DNA of 64,000 bases from Peribacillus huizhouensis (GTDB taxonomy: Bacteria; Bacillota; Bacilli; Bacillales; DSM-1321): contig NZ_JACJHX010000014.1 of NCBI RefSeq assembly GCF_014138605.1, positions 54,939 to 118,938 of the forward strand, written 5' to 3'. Below are positions 18,922-28,056 of this stretch, in pieces (within the stretch, counting starts at the first letter, position 1; the number at the start of each line of letters is the position of its first letter). Under the pieces are notes generated by a model. That model did no database searches and was not told where the DNA came from. It saw only the letters and a list, made by a program, of their open reading frames with translations. The translations under genes and the position numbers were made by a program.

Positions 18922-19079
18922 TTCAGTTAAATGGAGAGTAACAGATACGAACTGAGGAAAGTTTCATTATATGACGAAGCTCATTAAGTGCTTAATGAAA
19001 CCTATCAGGTACTTATGTAGTAATTCATAGGAAAATAAAAAGAAATTTTTTCTACAATTATGAAAATTAGTGAAAATTA

Positions 19080-19127
19080 TTTACATTATGTTAGTAATGT
19101 GTTAAATTTCATTTGAAAGCGCTAGCA
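19080..19127 (+). promoter_or_regulatory. Sialic-acid cluster promoter 1 with cre-like operator
   Basis: TTTACA (19080-19085), 17-base spacer, TAAATT (19103-19108), then TTGAAAGCGCTAGCA (19113-19127), which fits the CcpA cre consensus WTGNAANCGNWNNCW at every position. The site would cover the transcription start. A near-copy of this arrangement precedes nanA at 21448. Confidence 0.75.
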
Positions 19128-19184
19128 AAACAGGTGTTAATGCTTGCGAACTTCAAAGTATACATAGAAAAGGAGCATAGTTAT

Positions 19185-19637
19185 ATGATAGTTGATCATA
19201 TTACTAATTACGATTTATACAAAGGAAGCAATGAAAGGATTGATAAAGCCTTTGCTTTCATTAAAAGTATGAACTTTGACGAACTCATACCAAAAACGTA
19301 TGAAGTAGAAGGAGAAGAACTTTTTTTCAATGTACTTGAATATGAAACAACAAATGTGGAAAATCGATTTTGGGAATCCCATAAGAAATATATCGATATT
19401 CACTATTTATTAGAAGGAACCGAATTCATAGGATACGAGCAATTTGAAAGAATGAGAATTAAAGAGAATTATAATGAAGAGAACGATTATTTTCTGTTGG
19501 AAGGTAGTTTGCACTCTAAAGTACGACTCCAACAGGGCGATTTTATGATTTGTTATCCGGAAGATGTTCATATGACTGGAATAAAGGTCGATGAACAGGA
19601 AAAGGTCAGAAAACTTGTTTTTAAAGTGAAAATTTAA
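19185..19637 (+). CDS. YhcH/NanQ family protein (sialic acid anomerase type)
   Basis: 150-residue cupin-like protein. Features typical of the YhcH/YjgK/YiaL family include HKKYIDIHYLLEGTE (HxH-type metal residues) and a C-terminal MICYPEDVHMTGI with a conserved Glu and His. E. coli YhcH sits in the nanATEK operon and this family has been linked to anomerisation of N-acetylneuraminate. The frame is open from 19113, but ATG at 19185 after AAAGGAG is clearly the start. It is the first gene behind promoter 1, followed by the flavoprotein 11 bases later. Confidence 0.88.
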   Translation: MIVDHITNYDLYKGSNERIDKAFAFIKSMNFDELIPKTYEVEGEELFFNVLEYETTNVENRFWESHKKYIDIHYLLEGTEFIGYEQFERMRIKENYNEENDYFLLEGSLHSKVRLQQGDFMICYPEDVHMTGIKVDEQEKVRKLVFKVKI

Positions 19638-19648
19638 GAGGAGTAATT

Positions 19649-21316
19649 ATGGATATTAAAGATAAATTAGCGGTAGATGTATTAGTCGTAGGGAGCGGTA
19701 TAGCTGGATTGAAGGTTAGTATTGAACTGGCTAAAGAAGGGAAAAGCGTTTTAATGTCAACCAAAACCCAGCTTTGTTCTGGTTCAAGCTTCTATCCTCT
19801 TAAAGCCTCTTTAGGAACGCAAGTAACGAAAAATGACGAGGACAAGGATCTGTTTTTACAAGATATAGAAGACGTCAGTCATAATATGCACGATAAGGAT
19901 ATGGCGAAAATCTATATTGAGGAGATTAAAGATCGAGTCGATGAGTTTGAAGAAATTGGGATTCAGCCTTATAAGCTTTCAGATAATCGAAAGGCATGCT
20001 TTGCCAATCATGGTCGAACGATTTATATGTTAAGAGATTGGAATAAGATAAGGGAGAACGTCACGGGAATTTTAGAAAATTACTCAAATGTAACGGTAAT
20101 GGAAAGATCTGTCGTTATCTCTTTGATAAAGAGAAATGACAAGATTATCGGTGCCTTTCTTTTGGATAAAAACAAGGAATTAATTTTGATACAATGCAAG
20201 GCAGTCGTATTAGCTTCAGGAGGTTTCGGAAATATTTATAAGCATAATTTAAATCCTAATGACGTGGATGGTTCCGGACATATTCTTGCCTTAGAAGCTG
20301 GAGCTAGCTTGCTTAACTTAGAATTCATCCAGTTTATCCCAGGTTTTACAACGCCAAAATATAAGACGTTGTTTGGAGAGCACACTCTAAATTATTGTGA
20401 AGACTTTGTTGATGATAGTGGAAATAGTATTTTAGATGAAATTCTTCCTGAGGGGCTATCAAAAGAAGAGTGCTTGGAAGTTAGAAGTACACATGGGCCT
20501 TTTACGAACTCGCTCGTGTCCAAATACTTTGATATAGCTATGATGAAACAGATTATGAAGACGAGAAGTGAAGAAGGTTTTGAATTAATTTATAATAAGG
20601 CACTCTATGAGAATGAAAGTGATTTTTACACGATTTATTTAAATTGGTTGACTGAGCGGGGAATCAATCTTTTAACGGATCAGGTAAAAATAGCTCCTTT
20701 CGCCCATGCGAGTAATGGTGGAGTACAGGTTGATCATTTCGGAAAAACAAATGTAGCAGGACTCTATGCTGTAGGCGAATTGGCTGGAGGAATTGAAGGA
20801 GCTAATCGACTCGGTGGCAATTCTACAGGTGCATGTATGGTGTTTGGGAAGAGGGCTGCAAAGGATTGTCTAGCATATATAAATGAAAACTCATTTATAG
20901 AAATTGATTCACAAGAAGAGCTCAATAAATTAAACGAATCTATGAAGCATTTTTCTGTTCATGTCGATCATTCTTTGACACCTAATGAAGTGATTGATTC
21001 GATTAGAGACATTATGTGGTTTAACGGAAATGTTATCAGGGATGAACAAAATCTTCTCTCTGCTATTGAAAAGATTGAAGAATTAAGGAAATCCTTTAAT
21101 ATCAGTCAATTTGTTGATAATGTAAAGGATCGGAAAAGCGCTTTTAAAGCTAGGAACTTCATCATGCTGTCCAAAATTCTTTTACAGGCCATGCTTGAAA
21201 GAAAGGAAAGCAGAGGCGCTCATTATCGAGAAGACTATCCATCAGAGGATGAAAGATTTAATAAAAGGTTGTTCATCTCTTTAAATGATCATGAACTTAA
21301 ACTTGAATTTAAATAA
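19649..21316 (+). CDS. FAD-dependent oxidoreductase (fumarate reductase flavoprotein-like) in sialic acid cluster
   Basis: 555 residues. An N-terminal Rossmann dinucleotide site (VLVVGSGIAGLKVSIELA) and VVLASGGFG are followed by the second FAD block LYAVGELAGGIEGANRLGGN at about residue 370 and GACMVFGKRAA. This is the L-aspartate oxidase/succinate dehydrogenase flavoprotein fold. There is no signal peptide or flavin-export tag. It is cotranscribed with the YhcH/NanQ gene and sits between it and nanA, so a step on sialic acid or a derivative is inferred, but no classical sialic-acid pathway step requires such an enzyme. L-aspartate oxidase is unlikely, since no nadC/nadA is nearby. Confidence 0.85.
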   Translation: MDIKDKLAVDVLVVGSGIAGLKVSIELAKEGKSVLMSTKTQLCSGSSFYPLKASLGTQVTKNDEDKDLFLQDIEDVSHNMHDKDMAKIYIEEIKDRVDEFEEIGIQPYKLSDNRKACFANHGRTIYMLRDWNKIRENVTGILENYSNVTVMERSVVISLIKRNDKIIGAFLLDKNKELILIQCKAVVLASGGFGNIYKHNLNPNDVDGSGHILALEAGASLLNLEFIQFIPGFTTPKYKTLFGEHTLNYCEDFVDDSGNSILDEILPEGLSKEECLEVRSTHGPFTNSLVSKYFDIAMMKQIMKTRSEEGFELIYNKALYENESDFYTIYLNWLTERGINLLTDQVKIAPFAHASNGGVQVDHFGKTNVAGLYAVGELAGGIEGANRLGGNSTGACMVFGKRAAKDCLAYINENSFIEIDSQEELNKLNESMKHFSVHVDHSLTPNEVIDSIRDIMWFNGNVIRDEQNLLSAIEKIEELRKSFNISQFVDNVKDRKSAFKARNFIMLSKILLQAMLERKESRGAHYREDYPSEDERFNKRLFISLNDHELKLEFK

Positions 21317-21447
21317 AATAAAGAGCGTACAGTGGCTTTTCATTACGTGTATTCTGACTAAGGAGTCAGGTGATCATAAATATCAAAAATTTTTACATGA
21401 TAATCAAAGAAATTTTTTTCAAAATAATCATAAAATGAAGAAAATTA

Positions 21448-21495
21448 TTTACAATGATTTATTGGTATGTTATATTTCGTTTGTAAGCGTTAACA
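21448..21495 (+). promoter_or_regulatory. Sialic-acid cluster promoter 2 with cre-like operator
   Basis: TTTACA (21448-21453), 17-base spacer, TATATT (21471-21476), then TTGTAAGCGTTAACA (21481-21495), again a full match to the cre consensus. The eight bases before TTTACA (GAAAATTA) are shared with promoter 1, suggesting duplication. It drives nanA and downstream genes. Confidence 0.78.
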
Positions 21496-21514
21496 CGAAA
21501 GGGGTCTATCTAGG

Positions 21515-22438
21515 GTGGAGAGAAAATTGGAATTAGAAAAATTTAAAGGGATTATTCCTGCTTTTTATGCTTGTTATGATGATGCTGGGGAAGTATCAGA
21601 GAATAGAACGAAAGAATTTTGTAACTATCTCTTTGAAAAAGGGGTCAAAGGACTTTATGTAGGAGGAAGTTCTGGAGAGTGCATTTATCAAAACCTTGAT
21701 GAAAGAAAAGCGACATTAAAGTATGTTTCAGAAACGTTAAAAGGAAAGCTTACTTTAATCGCTCATGTAGGTGCACCGTCTACTAGAGAAAGCGTTATAT
21801 TGGCAAAGTATGCCGAAGAATTAGGATATGATGCGTTATCGGCAATTCCACCAATCTATTTCAAGCTACCTGAAAGCTCAATTGATAAGTATTGGTCAGA
21901 GATTATTGATTCAACAGACTTACCTTTTATTATTTACAATATTCCTCAAACGACAGGGTATAGCCTTTCTATGAATCTATTTAAGAAAATGCTAGAGAAC
22001 AAAAAGGTTATTGGCGTAAAGAACTCCTCGATGCCTGTCATGGATATTGAAAGATTTAAGGCTTGTGGCGGAGAAAATGTAATCGTATTCAATGGACCGG
22101 ATGAGCAATATGTTTCTGGAAGATTGATCGGTGCTGATAGTGGGATAGGTGGAACGTACGCGGCAATGCCTGAACTTTTCTTACAGGCTGAAGAGTTTGT
22201 TTCTTCTGGTAATTTTACAGATGCAAGAAGAATTCAAACAGATATTAATGACATCATTATCGCTTTATGTTCACTAAATGGGTCTATGTACTCTGCGATT
22301 AAAGAATTATTAAAATTAAGAGGTTTAAACATTGGTAGTGTAAGAGGACCGCTTGAGGAAGTATCAGGAGAAGATTTATTCAAAATAGAAGGAATTAAAG
22401 AGTCGATTGATCAAGCTATTCTAAAATATAGAAGGTAA
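21515..22438 (+). CDS. nanA: N-acetylneuraminate lyase
   Basis: 307-residue class I (Schiff-base) aldolase of the DHDPS/NAL family, cleaving N-acetylneuraminate to ManNAc and pyruvate. Motifs: GGSSGECI (pyruvate carboxylate binding) near residue 50, the catalytic Tyr in IIYNIPQTTGYSL and the Schiff-base Lys in VIGVKNSSM. NAL rather than DHDPS is supported by GGSSGE and by nanE and ROK kinase genes nearby. GTG at 21515 lies after AAAGGGG; TTG at 21527 after GGTGGAGAG is an alternative. Confidence 0.92.
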   Translation: MERKLELEKFKGIIPAFYACYDDAGEVSENRTKEFCNYLFEKGVKGLYVGGSSGECIYQNLDERKATLKYVSETLKGKLTLIAHVGAPSTRESVILAKYAEELGYDALSAIPPIYFKLPESSIDKYWSEIIDSTDLPFIIYNIPQTTGYSLSMNLFKKMLENKKVIGVKNSSMPVMDIERFKACGGENVIVFNGPDEQYVSGRLIGADSGIGGTYAAMPELFLQAEEFVSSGNFTDARRIQTDINDIIIALCSLNGSMYSAIKELLKLRGLNIGSVRGPLEEVSGEDLFKIEGIKESIDQAILKYRR

Positions 22439-22442
22439 GGAT

Positions 22443-23081
22443 ATGAAAAAAAGAATCGTTTGCTTTGGAGATTCAAATACATGGGGCTTTGATGCTAGAA
22501 CGATGAAAAGGTTTTCAGATGGAGTTAGATGGACAAGTCTTTTAGGAGAACTATTAGGAGACGAGTTTCAAGTAGTAGAAGAAGGACTATCGGGGAGAAC
22601 GAGTGTAGTCGATGATCCTTTATTTGAAGGATTAAATGGTTATTCCTATATCCATCCATGTTTAATGAGTCATGCACCTCTGGAACTAGTGATTATAATG
22701 CTCGGCACGAATGACACCAAGGAAAGATTTCATTTAACTTCTTTTAATATCGCCCAAGGAATAGCTAGACTGTCACTGAAGGCGAAGAATACGCCAGTCG
22801 GTGAAAATGGCAGGTTTCCAAAAGTACTGGTCATTGCCCCACCGCCAATTGGTAAGGAGTATTATGACACGGACATAGGAAAGTCAATGGGAAGAGAATG
22901 TGATCGTAAATCGGACGAGCTAGCTGTACATATAAGCGGACTTCTACAGGCTCAAGGAATTGAGTTTCTAGATACAAAAGGTTTAGTTCCGATGAATCAG
23001 ATTGACTTTATGCATCTTGATGAGGAAGGACATAAGAAATTATCAGAAGTTGTTTTTCACAAAGTTAAGAGATTGATTTAG
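22443..23081 (+). CDS. SGNH/GDSL hydrolase
   Basis: 212 residues. Block I CFGDSNTWG gives the nucleophile Ser, block III is IIMLGTNDTK, and the C-terminal DFMHLDEEGH carries the catalytic Asp-x-x-His. There is no signal peptide, so it is cytoplasmic. Esterases of this fold deacetylate O-acetylated sugars; inside a sialic-acid operon, removal of O-acetyl groups from imported sialic acid is the natural guess. It starts 5 bases after nanA, so the genes are coupled. Confidence 0.88.
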   Translation: MKKRIVCFGDSNTWGFDARTMKRFSDGVRWTSLLGELLGDEFQVVEEGLSGRTSVVDDPLFEGLNGYSYIHPCLMSHAPLELVIIMLGTNDTKERFHLTSFNIAQGIARLSLKAKNTPVGENGRFPKVLVIAPPPIGKEYYDTDIGKSMGRECDRKSDELAVHISGLLQAQGIEFLDTKGLVPMNQIDFMHLDEEGHKKLSEVVFHKVKRLI

Positions 23082-23107
23082 TAACGACATTTAAAGGGGG
23101 ATTATGT

Positions 23108-24502
23108 ATGTTTAAGAAACGATTTCTTGCTTCAATCTTGAGCGTAGCGCTCATACTCGGAGTACTTGCGGGGTGTGTTGGAAAGGAAACAAGTAAATCT
23201 TCGGGGAAAAGTTCAAGTGATGAAGTTCAAATTTCAGTTTGGTTAACTCCGCAGTGGAAGGGAGTTCTAAATGCATCTGAAGATGGTGCTGATTATGATA
23301 GCTTCTTTAAACATGCGGCAGAAAGATTCGCTGCTGAGTACAAAGATCATAAAGTAAAAGTGAATGTAGAGGTCGTTGCAAGTGACCAACGAGATGAACT
23401 AATCAACGTAAATCTTAACGGTGGAACTCCTCCAGATATCTTTTTTGAGAGCGTTTTCGCTATGGGGGACTATGCACATAGAGGTGCTTTAGTACCGTTA
23501 AATGACATTGTTGATGAAGATGCTAAAGCGGACATTGCACAGAATTTCTGGGATAACGTTACTTTCGGTGATGACATTTACTTCTATCCATTTTCACATA
23601 ACCCAGGAACATTAGTTTATAATGCGGATATGTTAAGAGATGCAGGACTAGAAAAGTATATTGGTGAAGAAAATGAAATTAAAACATGGACTCTAGCAGA
23701 GTATGAAAATATTCTTTATGGTCTTAAGAAAGATTTACCTAAGAACAAATATTCAAATGCATTCCCAATGGCATTATTTGCACTAAATAATCAGGGGGAT
23801 ACTTGGAACCTTGCTTACCTAAGAATGTTTGGCAATAAGTTCTTTGATGAAAAAGGAAATATCATCGTTGGTGATAAAAACGGGGCTAAGGCGGCAAATT
23901 GGTTAAAGAAAATCTATGATGATGGTTTAACGAATCCAGGTGCTGAATCTGTTTCTTCAAATGATGCGAACGCAATGTTCCAGAATCAGCAACTAGGTGT
24001 TAGCTTCACAAACTCCATTTTATTTAATAATGCAAAGGCTGACATGGAATCTGGCAAAGCTCCTAAATTTGATATGAGACTTGCTAATATTCCTTCTGAA
24101 AGTGGCGATCCATTAACATTTACGTATGTAACAGGTGCGGCTATTTTTGATACGAAGGATGAAACAAGAATTAAAGTGAGTAAGGATTTTGTTAAATTTA
24201 TCTCATCTGACCCAGAGCTAGTGAAGGCTTCTAAGAATGGTGTACCAGTTAGATCATCTGTTGTTGAGGAGTTCAAGGGGGAAAATCCTTTATTCGCTGC
24301 CTATACAGCTAATGATCAATTCATGTTCAACTTCACAGGAAATGTACCAGGATACAATCAATTAAGACAAGTTCTATACCCAGAACTGCAAGCTCTATAT
24401 ACTGGTGAAAAAACAGCAGATAAGGCAGTTAAGGACTATCAGTCAAAAGGTAATAAAATCATTGAAGATGCAAAAGCAGACTCAGTAATATATAGCAAAT
24501 AG
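23108..24502 (+). CDS. Sugar ABC transporter substrate-binding lipoprotein
   Basis: 464 residues with a lipoprotein signal peptide ending LGVLAGC (Cys about 22), a Ser/Lys linker, and a family 1 extracellular solute-binding fold (PPDIFFESVFAMGDYAH and later FVKFISSDPELVK). It pairs with the two permeases downstream to form a CUT1-type importer; no ATPase gene is present, so it probably shares a general one such as MsmX (family knowledge). Given nanA and nanE on either side, the substrate is probably sialic acid or a sialoside. ATG at 23108 follows AAAGGGGG. Confidence 0.9.
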   Translation: MFKKRFLASILSVALILGVLAGCVGKETSKSSGKSSSDEVQISVWLTPQWKGVLNASEDGADYDSFFKHAAERFAAEYKDHKVKVNVEVVASDQRDELINVNLNGGTPPDIFFESVFAMGDYAHRGALVPLNDIVDEDAKADIAQNFWDNVTFGDDIYFYPFSHNPGTLVYNADMLRDAGLEKYIGEENEIKTWTLAEYENILYGLKKDLPKNKYSNAFPMALFALNNQGDTWNLAYLRMFGNKFFDEKGNIIVGDKNGAKAANWLKKIYDDGLTNPGAESVSSNDANAMFQNQQLGVSFTNSILFNNAKADMESGKAPKFDMRLANIPSESGDPLTFTYVTGAAIFDTKDETRIKVSKDFVKFISSDPELVKASKNGVPVRSSVVEEFKGENPLFAAYTANDQFMFNFTGNVPGYNQLRQVLYPELQALYTGEKTADKAVKDYQSKGNKIIEDAKADSVIYSK

Positions 24503-24526
24503 TTCTAAAGAGTATATGACTTTACC

Positions 24527-24610
24527 AAGAGTTGTCTCATAACGAAAGGGGCTAAACCCTGCATCTACTAGTAGAATGTGAGGTCAGCCCCCTTCTATAG
24601 ACAAGCTCTT
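24527..24610. repeat. Family A hairpin between binding protein and permease genes
   Basis: Outer arms AAGAGTTGTCT (24527-24537) and AGACAAGCTCTT (24599-24610). Inner arms AAGGGGCT and the GAGGTCAGCCCCCTT block. It resembles the dispersed family A repeats. It lies inside the operon, where it could act as a partial terminator or mRNA stabiliser that raises binding protein over permease. Confidence 0.7.
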
Positions 24611-24622
24611 GAAGAAAGGTAA

Positions 24623-25507
24623 ATGATACTAATGAAATTAAAAAATGAATCTTTTAAAGAAAATATAACGGGATATCTGTTTATAGCTCCACAGATGTTA
24701 CTATTTTTAGTATTTTTAGTGTATCCGATCATTGAAGGAATCAGACTAAGCTTATATAAAATAAACTATCAAACTGAAACATTTATTGGTTTTGGAAACT
24801 ATCAAAGATTATTTAGTGATCCAGTATTTGTTCAGTCTACCTTTAATACGGTAATATTCGTAGTATTTATTGTTGCGTTAACAGTGATCTTTGCTCTTTT
24901 TGTATCCACGGCTATTTTTGATAAAAATGCAAAATATGTATCTTTTATAAGAGGTGCCTATTATATTCCAGTAATGGTTTCCATGGTTGTAATGAGTATG
25001 GTTTGGAGCTTTTTATTGAATCCTGCTAATGGACTTATCCCGTTTGTAGCTAGACAAATGGAGCTATCAACGGTTAATTTCTTAGGTGATAAGAGCTGGG
25101 TGTTGCCAGTTATTATTTTCGTAACATTTGCCACGAATGTCGGACAGGCAATCATCTTATATATCGCTTCTTTGATAGGCGTTCCTAAAGAGCTTTTCGA
25201 AGCGGCTGAAGTCGATGGTGCAAGTAGAATGAAAATCATTTTTAAGATTCTCATTCCAATGGTTAAACCAACAACCATTTACATCATCATTATGAATATT
25301 ATTGCTGTGCTGAAGATATTTGTTGTTATTCAGTTATTGACCGGTGGAGGACCGAACAATTCCTCTACAACTCTTATGTACTACTTGTATAACAATGCAT
25401 TTAAGTATAATCAGCTTGGTATTGCTTCTGCCGTTGGTGTGATTATGTTCTTAATTACTTTAGCTTTATCTATTCCACAGCTAAGAGCTATGCTTAAGAA
25501 GAATTAG
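24623..25507 (+). CDS. Sugar ABC transporter permease 1 (MalF-like)
   Basis: 294 residues, about six transmembrane segments, starting with GYLFIAPQMLLFLVFLVYP. The EAA loop EAAEVDGASRMKIIFKILIP (about residues 193-212), the ATPase contact, is intact. It is the first of a pair of CUT1 permeases. Two candidate ATGs (24623, 24632) lie close behind GAAAGG; the first is kept, and the ambiguity affects only three residues. Substrate is inferred from the cluster. Confidence 0.92.
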   Translation: MILMKLKNESFKENITGYLFIAPQMLLFLVFLVYPIIEGIRLSLYKINYQTETFIGFGNYQRLFSDPVFVQSTFNTVIFVVFIVALTVIFALFVSTAIFDKNAKYVSFIRGAYYIPVMVSMVVMSMVWSFLLNPANGLIPFVARQMELSTVNFLGDKSWVLPVIIFVTFATNVGQAIILYIASLIGVPKELFEAAEVDGASRMKIIFKILIPMVKPTTIYIIIMNIIAVLKIFVVIQLLTGGGPNNSSTTLMYYLYNNAFKYNQLGIASAVGVIMFLITLALSIPQLRAMLKKN

Positions 25508-25519
25508 AGGTGAGAGAGT

Positions 25520-26353
25520 ATGTTTGGAAATAAGAACAAGAAAGAAAAACTGGATATCATCACGAATTCCATTGTGTTATTTTTTGCTATTTTAAGTCTT
25601 TTCCCTCTTTATTGGCTTTTGACTAGTTCCTTTAAGAACAGCGCAGATGTTGTGAAAATGCCACCTGATTGGTTTCCAAAAACCTTTACCATGAGTAATT
25701 ATGTAGACGTTTTCAATAATCAACCTGCTTTACTATGGGCATATAATAGTATAGTTGTAGCTTTAGTTGCGACAATTGCCTTAATCATCGTAAGCTCCCT
25801 TGCGGCATATGCCTTTTCAAAACTTAAGTTTAAAGGGAAAAATATCATCTTCATCATTTTTATTTCAAGTCTGATGATTCCGAAAGAAGTAATGATCGTT
25901 CCTTTGTTCAGAATCATTCAAAATTTTGATATGGTAAATACTCTTAGTGGGATGATCTGGCCAAACGTAGCAACTGCTTTCGGAGTATTTTTACTTAAAG
26001 GCTTCTTTGACAGTATCCCAGATTCTTTAAGAGAAGCTGCAAAAATTGATGGGGCAAGTGAATTTAAAATCTTTTATAAAATTTACTTACCGCTAGTTAA
26101 GCCTGGTATTGGTGCATTATTTATTCTGAACTTTGTTCAAGTTTGGAATGACTATTTGTGGCAGCTAATCGTTGGACAAGATGCAACTTCAAAAACTTTA
26201 ATGGTAGGGATTGCAACCTTAATGCAAGACCTCAATCCAAACTTTGCTTATAAGATGGCTGGTGCTACTGTTGCAGCGGTTCCGATGCTACTTATATTTA
26301 TTTTCTTCCAGAAGTATTTTACAAAAGGGATTACGATTGGTGCAGATAAATAA
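25520..26353 (+). CDS. Sugar ABC transporter permease 2 (MalG-like)
   Basis: 277 residues, about six transmembrane segments. The EAA loop EAAKIDGASEFKIFYKIYLP is intact, and the N-terminal FPLYWLLTSSFK is typical of MalG-type CUT1 permeases. ATG at 25520 after GAGGTGAGAG, 12 bases behind the first permease. It completes the membrane part of the importer. Confidence 0.92.
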   Translation: MFGNKNKKEKLDIITNSIVLFFAILSLFPLYWLLTSSFKNSADVVKMPPDWFPKTFTMSNYVDVFNNQPALLWAYNSIVVALVATIALIIVSSLAAYAFSKLKFKGKNIIFIIFISSLMIPKEVMIVPLFRIIQNFDMVNTLSGMIWPNVATAFGVFLLKGFFDSIPDSLREAAKIDGASEFKIFYKIYLPLVKPGIGALFILNFVQVWNDYLWQLIVGQDATSKTLMVGIATLMQDLNPNFAYKMAGATVAAVPMLLIFIFFQKYFTKGITIGADK

Positions 26354-26380
26354 TAATTTACAATGTGGGGATGAATACGT

Positions 26381-27076
26381 ATGAACAAAAAACAGCAAGT
26401 ATTTGATCGAGTTAAACGAGAACTGATTGTTTCATGTCAGGCACTAGAAGAAGAGCCTCTTCATAGCCCATTTATTATGGGCAAGATGGCTTATGCCGCG
26501 ATGCTTGGGGGAGCAAAGGGAATTAGAGCAAATAGTGTTGAGGATATTAAAGTAATTAAAGAGACGGTTGATTTACCGATTATCGGAATCATTAAAAAAG
26601 ATTATGAAGGATCTGCCGTATTCATTACGCCAACTATTGAAGAAATAGATCAACTCTATCAAGTTGGAGTAGATATTATTGCAATAGATGCAACAAACAG
26701 GGTTAGACCTGATGGGAAGACGATAAGTGAAGTGTTTCCGATAATTAGAGAAACGTATAAAGATCAGTTATTCATGGCTGATTGCTCTACTTATGAAGAA
26801 GCGAAAGAAGCTTATGAATTAGGGTTTGATTGCTTAGGTACAACCTTGAATGGTTATACAGAATATACGAAAGGCAGTAGTTTACCTAATTTTGAATTAA
26901 TTGAACGTTTAGTTAAGGACTTTCCAATTCCGATCATTGCTGAAGGTGGGATTTGGACGCCTGAACAATTAAAACGTATTTTTGATTTAGGTGTTCATAC
27001 AGCAGTAGTTGGAACAGCGATTACTAGACCAATGGAAATTACGAAAAGATTTATGAATGCCATTAAACCTGAATAG
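26381..27076 (+). CDS. nanE: N-acetylmannosamine-6-phosphate 2-epimerase
   Basis: 231-residue TIM-barrel enzyme converting ManNAc-6-phosphate to GlcNAc-6-phosphate. Conserved blocks: VSCQALEEEPLH at the N-terminus, GAKGIRANSVEDI, IIGIIKKDY with the catalytic Lys, MADCSTYEEA, TTLNGYT and IIAEGGIWTPEQ. Length and motif order match NanE. It lies between the importer genes and the sugar kinase, as in other Gram-positive nan operons. Confidence 0.95.
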   Translation: MNKKQQVFDRVKRELIVSCQALEEEPLHSPFIMGKMAYAAMLGGAKGIRANSVEDIKVIKETVDLPIIGIIKKDYEGSAVFITPTIEEIDQLYQVGVDIIAIDATNRVRPDGKTISEVFPIIRETYKDQLFMADCSTYEEAKEAYELGFDCLGTTLNGYTEYTKGSSLPNFELIERLVKDFPIPIIAEGGIWTPEQLKRIFDLGVHTAVVGTAITRPMEITKRFMNAIKPE

Positions 27077-27156
27077 TAGTAGAAAATGTTTTAGTATAAA
27101 TCCCCGGATGTCTCGAGGGATGGATACTGTCTATGTATTCGTAAAGGATGAATAAA

Positions 27157-28044
27157 ATGAGAATATTAGCAGCAGATATTGGTGGAACATCTATTAAACT
27201 TGGTATGTCAGATGAAAAAGGAAATATTGAAGCTTTTAAAGAATATGATACAGAAAGTAAAAAAGGCGGAGAATATATCGTTGAAAAATTGATTCAGATT
27301 ATCAAGGGTTACGAAGGGTTTGAAGCCATTGGAATCAGTACTGCGGGGCAAGTTGATCGTGTAACAGGATCGATTATTTACGCGAATGATAATATTCCTA
27401 ACTATACAGGCACTAAATTAAAGACGATTTTTGAGGATGCATTTCATGTTCCAGTTGAGGTGGAAAATGATGTGAATGCAGCAGCTTTAGGAGAGGCGCA
27501 TTTTGGTGCGGGGAAGGCCTATAAAGATTTTCTTTGTTTAACATATGGGACTGGGATTGGTGGTGCCATTATTATGAACTCTAACATTTACAAGGGGAAT
27601 AATGGCGTTGCAGGCGAATTTGGGCATATCGTTACTCACCCACTAGGCAACCATTGTAATTGTGGCAAGTTAGGATGCTATGAAACATATTCATCTACTA
27701 CAGCGTTAGTAAGAAAAGCAATGGAGCTTGACAAGAGTTTCATAAATGGTAGAGTCATTTTTGAGCGAGTAAATCAAGGTGACAAAGAATTGGAAAAGAT
27801 TGTTCATGATTGGATTTTTGAAGCGGCTTTAGGGCTTACATCTTTAATTCACATCTTTAACCCACCAGCAATCATAATTGGTGGAGGAGTTATGGAACAG
27901 GAGAAACTTGTAAAAATGGTTTCGAGTAAAGTAAAAGAGCTTATAATGGAAAGTTTTTCAGATGTTCATATAATGAAGGCATCGCTAGGAAATAAAGCCG
28001 GTATCCTTGGTGCAGTTTCGCTTCATTTACAAGGAGATTACTAG
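27157..28044 (+). CDS. nanK: ROK family sugar kinase, probable N-acetylmannosamine kinase
   Basis: 295 residues. The N-terminal phosphate loop [11 protein letters not shown], the catalytic region [12 protein letters not shown], and the ROK zinc-binding signature [14 protein letters not shown] (C-x-C-x4-C) are all present, with a preceding GEFGHI. In this operon the natural role is phosphorylation of ManNAc made by NanA. ATG at 27157 is preferred over 27148 because AAAGGA then sits 8 bases upstream. ROK kinases vary in sugar preference, so NanK is inferred from context. Confidence 0.88.
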   Translation: MRILAADIGGTSIKLGMSDEKGNIEAFKEYDTESKKGGEYIVEKLIQIIKGYEGFEAIGISTAGQVDRVTGSIIYANDNIPNYTGTKLKTIFEDAFHVPVEVENDVNAAALGEAHFGAGKAYKDFLCLTYGTGIGGAIIMNSNIYKGNNGVAGEFGHIVTHPLGNHCNCGKLGCYETYSSTTALVRKAMELDKSFINGRVIFERVNQGDKELEKIVHDWIFEAALGLTSLIHIFNPPAIIIGGGVMEQEKLVKMVSSKVKELIMESFSDVHIMKASLGNKAGILGAVSLHLQGDY

Positions 28045-28056
28045 AAGAGGTGTTTA

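Noticed and set aside
21285..21536. 83-codon frame between the flavoprotein and nanA genes
   Set aside because: It covers the mapped promoter and cre site and has no ribosome site.
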